The notes beneath the pieces were generated by a model. It was given only the letters and a program-made list of their open reading frames with translations. It was not told the DNA's origin and made no database searches. A stretch of 64,000 nucleotides of DNA from an uncultured Planctomycetaceae bacterium (lineage in GTDB: Bacteria; Planctomycetota; Planctomycetia; Pirellulales; UBA1268), in assembly GCA_903885565.1 (NCBI GenBank), contig CAISJI010000040.1, positions 62,001-126,000 of the forward strand, given 5' to 3'. Of the stretch, positions 21,567-30,416 are shown in pieces. The position numbers and the translations under genes are program-made. Numbering within the stretch: position 1 is the first letter of the stretch; each line of letters starts with the position of its first letter.

Positions 21567-23003
21567 ATGCATCTGGCCGCCACCTTTCCCGCCGCCTTTC
21601 CCGCCACTGTTCCAGCGGCTGCCAGCGCGTCGCGCGTGGTGGTGGTGGGCGGGGGGCTCGCAGGACTCTCGGCTGCGGTGGCCCTCGTGGAAGCAGGATG
21701 CGCCGTTACGCTGCTGGAGTCGCGACGCCGCGCTGGGGGACGGGCGGCATCATTCGACGACCCACAGGGAGCGGGGCTGGTCGACGCCTGCCAGCATGTG
21801 GCGATGGGATGTTGCACCAACTTTCTCGACCTCTGCTGCCGCACAGGGCTGGCCGATCGCCTCCGCCGCGACCGCACGCTCTGGTTCATCGGCCCCGATG
21901 GCACCCGTGCCGACTGCACCCCCTCGGCCTGGCTGCCGGCCCCCTTGCATCTGGCACCGTTGCTGCAGGGCATGCAGCACTTTTCGTGGCGCGAAAAGAT
22001 GCTGCTGGGCTGGGGCATGCTGCGCCTGGCCCGGCTGCGGAATCCTCTCGACGCTGCGCCGCAGACCAGCCGGGCGTGGCTGGAGTCGATCGGCCAGCCG
22101 GAGAGCGTGATCCGGCTCTTCTGGCAGCCGGTGCTGGAAAGTGCGCTGGGCGAATCGATCGATCTGGTGAGTGTGGCGGCCGCCCGCAAGGTGGCCGTGG
22201 ATGGTTTTTTAGCGCACCATCAGGCGGCGGATGTGTATGTGCCGCTGGAGCCGCTGGGCGTGCTGTTTGGCGAGAGGCTGGTGGCGTGGCTGCGGGCGCG
22301 AGGCGCCGCAGTGGAGACGGGACGGGGAGTTACGGCGCTCGAGCGGTCTGGCGACGGCCTGGTGCGGGGAGTGGTCTGTGGCGGCGAGAGCATTCCCTGT
22401 GACGCGGCGATTCTGGCGGTGCCGTGGAAGCCGGCGGCCCGCCTGGTGCCCGATCTGGTGCCGGTTGCCGACGAGCGGCTGGCCGGCTCGCCGATCACCG
22501 CGGTGCACCTCTGGTTTGACCGGGAGGTGATCGACCTCCCGCATGCGGTGCTGGTGGGGCGGGTGTCGCAGTGGGTGTTTCGCTCCGAATCACCGGCCGG
22601 AGATGCACGGGGCCACTGCCAGGTGGTGATCAGTGCCTCCCGCGGTCTGCTCGGCGGGGATCGGCAGAAGCTCGTGGAGACGGTGGTGGCCGAACTTCGG
22701 GAGACGTTTCCGCTTGTCCGGGAGGCAACGCTGCTGGAGGCTCGCGTGGTGACTGATCCCACGGCGGTGCTCTCAGTGCGGCCGGGGGTCGACGCGGTCC
22801 GCCCGGCCGCGACCACTGCAGTGGGCAATCTTTTTCTGGCTGGCGATTGGACCGCCACGGGTTGGCCCTCCACGATGGAGGGAGCGGTGCGGAGTGGGAC
22901 AACCGCCGCAGTGGCCACCCTGCAGAGGCTCGGCTTTCCCGCTCCAGCACCCGTGCCCGATCTGCCCAAGGGGCTGCTTGCGCGCGTCATGCTGGGGGTT
23001 TGA
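21567..23003 (+). CDS. hpnE: Hydroxysqualene dehydroxylase HpnE (FAD)
   Basis: Removes the hydroxyl of hydroxysqualene to give squalene, the substrate of Shc. The 478-residue protein is an amine-oxidase-type flavoprotein. The FAD-binding GxGxxG region is VVVVGGGLAGLSAAVALVEAG near residue 25, followed by the ESRRRAGGRA motif. The C-terminal FAD contact is NLFLAGDWTATGWPSTMEGAV, near residue 420, a characteristic HpnE/phytoene desaturase-like ending. The start at ATG 21567 leaves about 20 residues ahead of the FAD strand. Its last 17 bp overlap the end of hpnG on the opposite strand. Confidence 0.93.
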   Translation: MHLAATFPAAFPATVPAAASASRVVVVGGGLAGLSAAVALVEAGCAVTLLESRRRAGGRAASFDDPQGAGLVDACQHVAMGCCTNFLDLCCRTGLADRLRRDRTLWFIGPDGTRADCTPSAWLPAPLHLAPLLQGMQHFSWREKMLLGWGMLRLARLRNPLDAAPQTSRAWLESIGQPESVIRLFWQPVLESALGESIDLVSVAAARKVAVDGFLAHHQAADVYVPLEPLGVLFGERLVAWLRARGAAVETGRGVTALERSGDGLVRGVVCGGESIPCDAAILAVPWKPAARLVPDLVPVADERLAGSPITAVHLWFDREVIDLPHAVLVGRVSQWVFRSESPAGDARGHCQVVISASRGLLGGDRQKLVETVVAELRETFPLVREATLLEARVVTDPTAVLSVRPGVDAVRPAATTAVGNLFLAGDWTATGWPSTMEGAVRSGTTAAVATLQRLGFPAPAPVPDLPKGLLARVMLGV

Positions 23004-23742
23004 GAGGCAAGCTGTCGCAGAGCTGTTCCAGGGCGAACGCCAGCGATTTTCCATCCACCACAGCATGCTCCCACAGCCGCCACAGATCGACGGCGGCCCC
23101 GGGACGGCGGCCGAGGGCTGCGCAGGCCGCACCCAGCCGGCGCAGCGACGACTGCGGCTGGACGAGACGGGCCACCTCCGGCGGAAGTTGGTCGTCGACG
23201 GCATCGGAGATCACCCGCAGCGAATGGCAGTCGAGGCCGGCGGCAATCGCCTTCCGCGCGACGCCCCAGGTTTCCATATCAACGAGATCGGCGCCGGTGG
23301 CCTGAGCCAGCGCTCTTTTTTCAAGCGTGGTGGTGGCGATCGTGTCGGCCGTGAGGAGCGTCGTGGCGGTGGAACTGGCCAGGATGTTTTCGGGCCACGG
23401 AGCGAGATCGATCGGCTCTTGCCCGCGACGCAGCACGCGCTGGGGCGTGGTCAGGCTGCCGCGGGAAAGGTTCTCCACCAGGCCGCCGGCAAACCCCGGA
23501 CTGACCAGGCAGTGAGGCCTGTGGCCATCGATCAAGAGACCGGCGGCGCGGGCGGCCCGCTCCTCCCCTGCCCCGGCGATCACCCACACAATCTGCCGCC
23601 CGGCGAGAGAGCCAGCGTGGATCGTCAGCCCTCCCGCCTGCGTCGACACGCTGCCGCTGACGCGTGAGGCGAAGGGCTCGGCTTCGACCGCCATGGCGAA
23701 GACGATTCCGGCGGCGGGGCGTTCTTCGGTGCTGCGTTTCAC
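22987..23742 (-). CDS. hpnG: Nucleosidase/phosphorylase family, probable HpnG (adenosylhopane cleavage)
   Basis: HpnG removes adenine from adenosylhopane to give ribosylhopane (or its phosphate), the step after HpnH. The 251-residue protein belongs to the purine nucleoside phosphorylase/MTA nucleosidase fold: PGFAGGL, DLVDMETWGVARKA (the ribose-binding Met-Glu) and VISDAVDD with the catalytic Asp. I start at GTG 23742 because it overlaps the TGA of the upstream Cys-rich gene as GTGA, and the protein then begins just before the first strand (GIVFAMAVEAEPF). The frame is open to 23817. The assignment to HpnG rather than another nucleosidase rests mainly on lying beside hpnCDE. It converges with hpnE. 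Confidence 0.78.
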   Translation of the reverse strand: MKRSTEERPAAGIVFAMAVEAEPFASRVSGSVSTQAGGLTIHAGSLAGRQIVWVIAGAGEERAARAAGLLIDGHRPHCLVSPGFAGGLVENLSRGSLTTPQRVLRRGQEPIDLAPWPENILASSTATTLLTADTIATTTLEKRALAQATGADLVDMETWGVARKAIAAGLDCHSLRVISDAVDDQLPPEVARLVQPQSSLRRLGAACAALGRRPGAAVDLWRLWEHAVVDGKSLAFALEQLCDSLPLKPPA

Positions 23743-24317
23743 CACCAGCAGAGCCTCGCGAGCGTTCGGTGGAGAAAGTCGGTGGCGCGCTCGCAGCAGG
23801 ACTCGCGCTCGCAGCACTGGCAGGGAGGGGGCGGCACCATCACCACCTCATATTTCGGGATCTTCTCCACTTTCTCCGTCTCCTCCTTGAAGAGCTTCTT
23901 GCGGGGGAATGGCACACCGCAGGGAGCCGAAGCGGGGCACTCTTCGCAGCAGTCCCCCTTATGGAGGCAGGAGTGGGAGCAGCGCATCGGCCCGGCCGCC
24001 CGCTCGCACTTGGAATCGCACTTCATCGAGTAGACGGCCTCCCTGGTCTTCTTTTCATCCCAGCTCGACTTGCAGGTGGGGATGCCGCAGGCGTTTTTTT
24101 CCTTCTCGGCGGCGGCCGCCTTCTCCATGGCCTTCTTCGGAGCCGCTTCGGGCGTGGCGGCCCCTTCCGCAGCGGCTGGTTTTGCTCTGCCGGGAGGGGC
24201 GGGAATCTCCTGAAGGAATTGCTTGGGCGGGTCGGGGTCGGCCGCGCCAGCAGGCAGGCAGGCCAGGAGACAGGCGGCGGGGAGCAGCAGGCGGAGGGGA
24301 ATGAGGATCAGACGCAT
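23739..24317 (-). CDS. Cys-rich secreted protein of unknown function
   Basis: A 192-residue protein not assigned to a family. The signal peptide (RLILIPLRLLLPAACLLACL) is cut near AGAA; CLLAC before it leaves open a lipoprotein. An Ala/Lys/Glu-rich linker follows (residues 45-72). The rest carries about 16 cysteines, in CGIPTC, KCDSKC, CSHSCLHKGDCCEEC and, near the end, CQCCERESCCER. Such spacing suits disulfides or metal binding. It is 35 bp behind an OprP-like porin gene and overlaps hpnG by 4 bp (GTGA), so all three are probably one transcript. A role in the envelope is likely from the signal peptide; nothing more specific can be said. Confidence 0.75.
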   Translation of the reverse strand: MRLILIPLRLLLPAACLLACLPAGAADPDPPKQFLQEIPAPPGRAKPAAAEGAATPEAAPKKAMEKAAAAEKEKNACGIPTCKSSWDEKKTREAVYSMKCDSKCERAAGPMRCSHSCLHKGDCCEECPASAPCGVPFPRKKLFKEETEKVEKIPKYEVVMVPPPPCQCCERESCCERATDFLHRTLARLCWW

Positions 24318-24352
24318 GGTGGAACTTCCTCAGGAATGAACGGTGGGATCGC

Positions 24353-26248
24353 TCAGAAGTCGAAGGCGAGTCGCATCCCCAAACCATTGATGAAGCCACT
24401 GCCGTTGTAGCTCGGCGAGGGCACCACGGAGGTGGTGGTGGTGACCGCACCCGTGGTGAGATCGGCCGTGGAACTGGTCACGTTTGTGTAAGGGGTGCTG
24501 ATAAACTGCCGGTAGGTGAGGTCGTAGTTGAAGTAGACGCGGGCGTTGGGATTGATCAGCCAGTTGAGGCCGAGGGTCATGCCGTTGAGCACGCCACCGT
24601 TGACCTGACCGTCGTTGAGGCAGAGGTAGTTGTAGCGGGCGCCCACCTGCCAGGCACCCTCGCTGAAGTTGATCGGGGCGTTACGACCGCCGCCCCGCAC
24701 CACATAAAAATTGTTGCGCGGAATCGGGCGGTCGAACCGGTATTCGATCTTCGTGTAGGTCCGGCTTTCGCCAGTGAGGAAGTAGAGCACCTCGGCATAG
24801 CCTGACTGGTAGAAGACAGTTCCCACATTCGTTCCCGGCGCCGGTTGGATGCCGTTGGTCGCCAGTGGTCCAAGGCTGGTCGTGGCGGCGTTGTAGAGCC
24901 AGGAGCCGAAGTATTCTGATTGGAACGACCAGGGACCGTTGTTGCCGACGAGTTCCAGCCCCATCAGATTCTGCCAGGTGCCGGTCAGCAGACCGCTGTC
25001 GGCATAGATCGAATTGAGTCCGCCAGGTGGGCCGTTGCGGATGTCACCCCGGCTGCGGAAGCGGACTTGCCCGTTGCGGAGGCCCTGCGTCTTCCCCGAG
25101 ATGCCGAGATGGAGCAGTTGCCGGCCCTGATCCTCGTAGATCGGCAGGTAGATGAGGCGGCCAACGGTGGAGCTGCCACCGCTGTAGTTTGAAAAGCCGA
25201 ACACGTTGGAATTGTTTTTGAACTCCCCCACCTGCCAGCCGATGCTGCCATCTTCGTTGTTGTTGAGGAACTGGATGCCAGGGAGAAAGCCATTGTTGAA
25301 CGGCCCCTCGAAGGCGTCCTGGGAATAGGATCGCTCCATGAAGTTGAGGAAGCGGCTGCTGGTGAGATGCTCGAAGCCGTAGGGGTCTTTCTGGTTGCCG
25401 ACGCGCATCGTTCCCAGGATCGGCAGTTCGCGGACCTGAAGCCAGAGGTCGGTGACGGCCGTGAAAGGCCCCTGACCAGATTCGGTGGGGTACGTCTGGT
25501 TGGCGATATTCAACTGATTGACGAAGTCGTATTCGGCCGCCCAGTCGTAGAGTTCATACATCCGGCCTTCGATGCGAATGCGCGCCCGACGGAAATTGAC
25601 CGTGTCAGACAGCCCCGGGACGAGCCCCCCCTTATCTGGAGGTTCACGGGGACCGGAGGCAGCACTGAAGGCGACTGTGTCGAGCTGCGTGCGACCACCG
25701 ATCTTGACGCGGAAATCCTTGTGCTCCGATTCGGCCGTGAAGCTCGCTACTCCCGCTGGATCCCAGCGGGTTGTGAGCGCTGTGTCGGTGCCCACCTCGT
25801 AGGGTTCGTCCGGTTTCTTCTCCGCTGTCTTGGCATCCTTGCCATCCTTGGGAGACTCTTTTTTGCTGCCTGCATCGCTGGCGGCCTCCTTGCCGGCCGC
25901 ATCTGTGCCCGCAGGAGCGGTTGGCGGCAGGAGTTCAACGCCGCTTGTGGCCCCCTGCCCCTCCAGTTTCTTCAGCCGCTCTTCCAGATCGGCTATCCGG
26001 CGGCGTTCGGCCGAGAGGGCGGCGGAGACGTCCTGAAAGGAATCGAGGCTGGCCGAGGGGCTCGGTAGCTCGATCGATTGGCCATTCCCCGATTCTGCCA
26101 GCACAACAAACGGGTCGTCGGCCTGGGTGGCGCTGGGACACAGGCCTAAAGCGCTGAGAATTGTCAGCAGCAGCGGAGCAAAGCCCCAGTTCGTCGGGGG
26201 CAAACGCAGAGCGAATCGAACATCGCCGGCGTTATGATCCCGATTCAT
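24353..26248 (-). CDS. OprO/OprP-like phosphate-selective porin
   Basis: A 631-residue outer-membrane porin related to the OprO/OprP family, which passes phosphate or polyphosphate. ATG 26248 is followed by a signal peptide (PPTNWGFAPLLLTILSALGL, cut after TQA). A coiled-coil segment follows (SAERRRIADLEERLKKLEGQ), which could bind peptidoglycan or form trimers, then a Lys/Pro/Asp-rich linker. The barrel starts near residue 190 with KIGGRTQLDTVAF and INFRRARI-type strands, and includes ELPILGTMRVGNQKDPYGFEHL. It ends in GMRLAFDF with the terminal Phe. It lies between a two-component pair and the Cys-rich/hpnG genes. Ion selectivity is inferred from family only. Confidence 0.87.
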   Translation of the reverse strand: MNRDHNAGDVRFALRLPPTNWGFAPLLLTILSALGLCPSATQADDPFVVLAESGNGQSIELPSPSASLDSFQDVSAALSAERRRIADLEERLKKLEGQGATSGVELLPPTAPAGTDAAGKEAASDAGSKKESPKDGKDAKTAEKKPDEPYEVGTDTALTTRWDPAGVASFTAESEHKDFRVKIGGRTQLDTVAFSAASGPREPPDKGGLVPGLSDTVNFRRARIRIEGRMYELYDWAAEYDFVNQLNIANQTYPTESGQGPFTAVTDLWLQVRELPILGTMRVGNQKDPYGFEHLTSSRFLNFMERSYSQDAFEGPFNNGFLPGIQFLNNNEDGSIGWQVGEFKNNSNVFGFSNYSGGSSTVGRLIYLPIYEDQGRQLLHLGISGKTQGLRNGQVRFRSRGDIRNGPPGGLNSIYADSGLLTGTWQNLMGLELVGNNGPWSFQSEYFGSWLYNAATTSLGPLATNGIQPAPGTNVGTVFYQSGYAEVLYFLTGESRTYTKIEYRFDRPIPRNNFYVVRGGGRNAPINFSEGAWQVGARYNYLCLNDGQVNGGVLNGMTLGLNWLINPNARVYFNYDLTYRQFISTPYTNVTSSTADLTTGAVTTTTSVVPSPSYNGSGFINGLGMRLAFDF

Positions 26249-26468
26249 CGTGTACGTTCCGTAGCCGGTGCTGATTCCGCCACCGTCATCATCGACCGCA
26301 TGTTTGGTAGAGATTGACGATTGTGCCGGCTGGAACGACACGGCAAGCATTTTTTTGGCTGGGCGGGAGGGAGAGCGAAGATGGGTTGGATGGGTGGGCG
26401 GTGTGGCTGGTGACCTGCAGGCGCGGCCCCCTTCCGCCGACAGCGTCCGGTTGGGCTGCTGCCCCTGT

Positions 26469-27881
26469 TCAGGCACTCCCCAGCGGCAGGTGAACAGCCA
26501 CCTGCGTGCCCTGCCCCACCCGGCTGGTGATGCCGATCCGGCCCCCGTGCCGCTCCGCGATCGAACGGCAGATCGCCAGCCCGAGTCCGCCGCCGCGCCG
26601 CATGTTGCCGCGGTCGCGTCCGGCGTCGGCCTGGAAGAACCGCTCAAAAACATTGCGCAAATGCCCAGCCTCGATCCCGCGACCGGTGTCCGCCACGGTC
26701 AGGCAGGCCTCGTGGGCAGCGGGATCGCGTGCCACCGTCAGGGTCACCGAGCCGCCCGCCGGCGTGAAGCGGAGGGCGTTGTCGACGAGATTGCTGGTCA
26801 ACTGCCGCAACTGCTGGGGATCGCCCGGGATCTTCAAGCCTGCCGGGGAGCGCACGAGCAGCCGGATCGATCGGTCCTCCGCCACGCCGGTGAACATCGC
26901 CACCGTCTGCCGCACCACTGCGTCGAGATCGGCCTGCTCGCTGGGCGCCACGTTGGCATCGGCTTCGGCCTCGGCGAGCAGAAGAAGGTCGTTGGCGAGC
27001 TTGGAGAGCTGACGAGTTTGGTCGAGCACATCCTCGAGCGTGGAGCGATAATTCTCCGGGCTGCGGTTCTTTGCCGAGGCGACCTCCAGCGAATTCTGGA
27101 TGGCCGCCAGAGGGCCGCGGAGTTCGTGGGCCGCGTCAGCCACGAACTGATGCTGGCGTTCCACATGGACGGCCACATTGTCGAGCAGCCGGTTGATCGT
27201 CAGCGAGAGCCGGTCGAGTTCGTCGGCAGTCCCCCGCGTTTTCAGGCGATCCCCCAGCCTCGTTGGCTTGAGAGACTCCGCCGTGCGCAGGATCTCGCTC
27301 AGCGGTTGCGTGGCCCGCAGGGCGAGCCAGTAGCCGGCCAGCGGTGTCAGCAGTGCCAGTCCCAGCCCAATCGGCAGGAGCAGACGGGTGATGCCATCAA
27401 CTTCCGAATCGAGCGACAGCGTCGGCACCCCGATCCGGATATACATCGGAGTGTCGTTGGGAGCGGTGATCCGGCGCCGGGCCCAGCGGTAGTTGCCCAG
27501 TTGCTGCACCTTTTCGACGACCGACTCGTCGACCGGTTCATCGAGCACCTCCTGCGGGCAGTTGTCGCTGTTCCACACGGTGGAGCGGCCGCCGTTGAGC
27601 AGTTGCACAAACCAGCCCCGCTCCTTGTGGCTCTGCGTCTTGCGGCGAAGTTCGCCGACGAGCAATGAGAGATCGGGGTGGAGTTCGTTGAGCGCCAGGG
27701 AAATCTCCCGCACCTCACCCCGCAGGGTGTCGTCAATTTCGTTGAACAGGGCTGCCCGCAAACCCACCCGCACCGCCGCCAGAACGGCCAGCGTGGCCAG
27801 CAGCACGACGGCGGTGTTGAGCAGCGTCAGCCGCACCCGCAGCGTGGCCCAGGTGATCGGTTCAAGCAGTTGTAAGGGCAT
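26469..27881 (-). CDS. Membrane sensor histidine kinase (HAMP)
   Basis: A 470-residue kinase. Transmembrane segment 1 (LTLLNTAVVLLATLAVLAAV) is at residues 18-38. A periplasmic domain of about 130 residues follows, then segment 2 (LLLPIGLGLALLTPLAGYWLAL) and a HAMP linker (RLGDRLKTRGTADELDRLS). The H-box is DAAHELRGPLAAI, with Gly where Thr is usual. The N-box is LVDNALRFTPAGG, and G boxes are VADTGRGI and GGGLGLAI. The gene overlaps the end of the response regulator gene by 20 bp and follows it, so they form one operon. Domain order resembles CusS/QseC-type sensors. The signal is unknown; the OprP-like porin gene lies 220 bp downstream. Confidence 0.92.
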   Translation of the reverse strand: MPLQLLEPITWATLRVRLTLLNTAVVLLATLAVLAAVRVGLRAALFNEIDDTLRGEVREISLALNELHPDLSLLVGELRRKTQSHKERGWFVQLLNGGRSTVWNSDNCPQEVLDEPVDESVVEKVQQLGNYRWARRRITAPNDTPMYIRIGVPTLSLDSEVDGITRLLLPIGLGLALLTPLAGYWLALRATQPLSEILRTAESLKPTRLGDRLKTRGTADELDRLSLTINRLLDNVAVHVERQHQFVADAAHELRGPLAAIQNSLEVASAKNRSPENYRSTLEDVLDQTRQLSKLANDLLLLAEAEADANVAPSEQADLDAVVRQTVAMFTGVAEDRSIRLLVRSPAGLKIPGDPQQLRQLTSNLVDNALRFTPAGGSVTLTVARDPAAHEACLTVADTGRGIEAGHLRNVFERFFQADAGRDRGNMRRGGGLGLAICRSIAERHGGRIGITSRVGQGTQVAVHLPLGSA

Positions 27882-28533
27882 AGCCGCGGCCCCGAATGGT
27901 GCGGATCTGCGATTCGTCGCGGTCGCGGTCGAGCTTTCCCCGCAGCCGGTTGATGTGTACCTCGATCACATTTGTCGGGCCGTCCCAGTCGAAGCCCCAC
28001 ACATGCTCGCAGAGCATTTTCCGCGTGACGACCTGCCCGTGAAAACGCATGAGAAGCTCAAGGATGCTGAACTCGGTGGGCGTCAGTTCGATCTGCCTGT
28101 CGGCGATCGTCAGCCGTTTGTTGGCCAGGCTCAATTGCAATTGGCCCACGACGAACTCCATGGCCGGCTTGTACGCGGAACGCCGGTGCAACGCCTCGAT
28201 TCGGGCCAGCAGTTCGTCGATCGCAAACGGCTTGACCAGATAATCATCTGCCCCGGCATCAAACCCCTGCAGTTTGCTCGGAATCGTTCCCAGGGCTGTC
28301 AGCACGATGACCGGCGTCCTCACTCCGGCATCGCGAGCCTCCCGGAGCACCTTCAGCCCCCCGATCTTGGGCAGCATCAAGTCGAGCACCACGATGTCGC
28401 TGCGCAGGAGCGTTTTGTCGCGGACGGCGGTTTCGCCGTCGGGCACCCAGGTGCACTTGTGGCCTGCCTCGCTCACGGCAGTGACCACCGCTTTGGCGAC
28501 TACGGGATCATCTTCAACGATGGCAACTTGCAT
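27862..28533 (-). CDS. OmpR/PhoB-family response regulator
   Basis: A 223-residue DNA-binding regulator. The receiver domain has acidic residues EDD near the N-terminus, the phospho-acceptor Asp in DIVVLDLMLPKIGG (near residue 51) and Lys in DDYLVKPF. The C-terminal winged helix has LTPTEFSILELLM, the recognition region NVIEVHINRLRGKLD and the ending IRTIRGRGYAL. It is first in an operon with the overlapping histidine kinase and is a candidate regulator of the porin, Cys-rich and hpnG genes downstream. That link is positional only. Confidence 0.93.
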   Translation of the reverse strand: MQVAIVEDDPVVAKAVVTAVSEAGHKCTWVPDGETAVRDKTLLRSDIVVLDLMLPKIGGLKVLREARDAGVRTPVIVLTALGTIPSKLQGFDAGADDYLVKPFAIDELLARIEALHRRSAYKPAMEFVVGQLQLSLANKRLTIADRQIELTPTEFSILELLMRFHGQVVTRKMLCEHVWGFDWDGPTNVIEVHINRLRGKLDRDRDESQIRTIRGRGYALTTA

Positions 28534-28688
28534 GACCAGACCTCACTGTGGGCAAACGGCCGTCGGTGGGAAGACCCGATACAGCACGCGGATTGCGGAC
28601 CCTTGACCCAGTATGCCATCCGGGCCGCCCGGGTGGGGACCTGTGCGAATTAACAGCAGGTATCTTGAGAAAAAGTGAGGCTTAAAAT

Positions 28689-28717
28689 GGCGACAGACCC
28701 TCTCGGTCGGGGTCGCC
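28689..28717 (+). promoter_or_regulatory. Hairpin in the leader of sbtA
   Basis: GGCGAC (28689-28694) can pair with GTCGCC (28712-28717), extended by ACCC/GGGG inside. It lies about 90 bp upstream of the sbtA start in a 275-bp divergent region. It could be a leader structure or an operator; no consensus promoter was identified with confidence. Confidence 0.3.
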
Positions 28718-28808
28718 TATTTGCCGCATCCCTGTACGCTGTGAGTCCCTGCCGGTTCTGGACGGTGTCACGGTCGAACCGTCCTCCCACCTCTGCGAGT
28801 TGAGCACG

Positions 28809-29936
28809 ATGCACTCCAGCGAACATGGTCTCCAGCTGCTCGCCGCTCTTTTCGCCGCAACTGGCGGGGGTCAGTTGTCCCGGATTCTGGAATCGCTCGA
28901 ACGCAATCTGTTGACGCCCATTCCGCTCTGCTTCCTGCTGGGGATCATCTGCACGCGGATCCATGGCGGCATCAAGATCCCCAAGGAACTCTACTATTCG
29001 ATTGCCATCTTCCTGCTGATGTCGATCGGCTTCATTGGCGGCCATGAACTGGCGCATGAATATCAGGCCCATGGAGTGGCAACGATCTGGAAGCCGGCTC
29101 TCGCCACGCTCTTTCTTGGCTGTGTGACGCCGATTACCTCCTTTGTGGTGCTTCGCTATCTCGGCAGGATGTCGATCGCCGATTCCGCCGGCATCGCTGC
29201 CCACTATGGCAGCACCTCAGCGGTGACCTATGCCGTGGCCAATTCGTTCGTTGAGCAGTCGCAGCATCCAGCCAACAGCTTTCTCCCCACGCTGGTAACG
29301 CTGCTGGAGTGCCCCGGTATTGCCATCGCCTTGGTGCTGGGGGCGGCGCTGTCGGCCAAGGAACGGGCCGCGAAGGCGGCGGCGGGATCGATTGCCGGTA
29401 TCAGGGGGCCGGGGCGCGAGTCGAAGCTGGGGGAGGCTCTTTACGAAGTGATGACCGGCCAATCGATCATGCTGATGGCAGGGTTGCTCGTCATCGGCTT
29501 CATCTCCACGCTGTTCATGGATGAAAAGGCCTTTCAGCCGTTCTACGAGTTCTTCCAGAGCAAGGGGATGCTCTTTCGCGGTGCGCTGTGCATCTTCCTG
29601 CTCGAGATGGGCCTGGTGGCGGGTGAACGTCTGGGCGACCTGGTGAAGGTGGGCCCGTTCCTTGTGGCCTTCGGCATTTTCATGCCGCTGATCCATGGGT
29701 TTTTTGGGGTCTCTATGGGCCATCTGGCCGGGCTCAATCTGGGCGGCTGCACCGTTCTTGGGGCGATCGTGGCAAGTGCGTCCTACATTGCGGCCCCACC
29801 GGCGGTGCGGCTTACGCTCCCCGAGGCGAATCCGACCTACTCGATCACCGCGGCGCTGGCGGTTACATTCCCATTCAACATCGCTTTCGGCATTCCCATC
29901 TACTATGAGATGGCCAGGTGGGTGGGGGCTCAGTAG
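28809..29936 (+). CDS. sbtA: SbtA-type sodium-dependent bicarbonate transporter
   Basis: A 375-residue integral membrane protein of the SbtA family, which in cyanobacteria imports bicarbonate with sodium. Hydrophobic helices run through the whole length, for example NLLTPIPLCFLLGIICTR, ELYYSIAIFLLMSIGFIGG and ALAVTFPFNIAFGIPIYYEM. Conserved features are the duplicated helical-bundle layout and SAGIAAHYGSTSAVTYAV, the family substrate-site region with its Gly/Ser/Thr-rich turn. ATG 28809 is preferred over TTG 28800. The gene is followed after 126 bp by sbtB, the classical SbtA-SbtB pairing, which strengthens the call. In a non-photosynthetic host the bicarbonate may serve carboxylases or pH control. 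Confidence 0.85.
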   Translation: MHSSEHGLQLLAALFAATGGGQLSRILESLERNLLTPIPLCFLLGIICTRIHGGIKIPKELYYSIAIFLLMSIGFIGGHELAHEYQAHGVATIWKPALATLFLGCVTPITSFVVLRYLGRMSIADSAGIAAHYGSTSAVTYAVANSFVEQSQHPANSFLPTLVTLLECPGIAIALVLGAALSAKERAAKAAAGSIAGIRGPGRESKLGEALYEVMTGQSIMLMAGLLVIGFISTLFMDEKAFQPFYEFFQSKGMLFRGALCIFLLEMGLVAGERLGDLVKVGPFLVAFGIFMPLIHGFFGVSMGHLAGLNLGGCTVLGAIVASASYIAAPPAVRLTLPEANPTYSITAALAVTFPFNIAFGIPIYYEMARWVGAQ

Positions 29937-30062
29937 GCAGCCGTCGCTGGATTCCTCGCGGCAGAGGGGGCTCCTGGCAGTGCGGTGTGGAATCCATGAT
30001 GAGAGGTGCCCGGCTGGGCATGTTTCCGGATCAATCCCCAGACTTTTGCTGGAAGGCAACCA

Positions 30063-30386
30063 ATGCAGCTCTATCCGCTGAAACTGGTGACTGTGGTCGG
30101 CGAGTCGGTGATCATGGAGGATATCGCCGAGCGGGGCATCAAGCTCGGGGCCTCGGGGTATACGCTGGTCGATGTGACCGGGCATGGCGCCCGCAGCACC
30201 CGCAACGTGAGCATGTCGGGCGGCGCCCGCACGCAGAAGATTGAGTTCGTCGTGTCGGGGGAGGTGGCTGTGGATATCCTCAGCTACGTCTCGCACCAAT
30301 ATTTCGAACACTACGCCTGCATCGCCTGGCTCTCAGATGTGTCGGTCGTGCGTGGCGATCAGTACGTCAAACCGGGCGGCAGGTGA
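30063..30386 (+). CDS. sbtB: SbtB-like PII signal protein
   Basis: A 107-residue PII-superfamily protein that likely binds SbtA and adenine nucleotides (cAMP, AMP, ADP, ATP in studied SbtB). MQLYPLKLVTVVGESVIMEDIAERGIK is the typical beta-alpha start. The T-loop region is GHGARSTRNVSMSGG, matching the GxGxxxxR pattern of SbtB rather than the Tyr-containing GlnB T-loop. The final strand ACIAWLSDVSVVRGDQY ends without the Cys-pair C-terminal extension (R-loop) of cyanobacterial SbtB, so redox control is probably missing. ATG 30063 has GGAAGG 7 nt upstream. Translation is with the same strand as sbtA. Confidence 0.85.
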   Translation: MQLYPLKLVTVVGESVIMEDIAERGIKLGASGYTLVDVTGHGARSTRNVSMSGGARTQKIEFVVSGEVAVDILSYVSHQYFEHYACIAWLSDVSVVRGDQYVKPGGR

Positions 30387-30416
30387 TCCAAGGCCGCGGC
30401 CGCTGGGCGGGCCCGT

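Noticed and set aside
28665-28688. Promoter candidate TTGAGA/TAAAAT upstream of sbtA
   Set aside because: The spacer is 12 bp, too short for a sigma-70 promoter.
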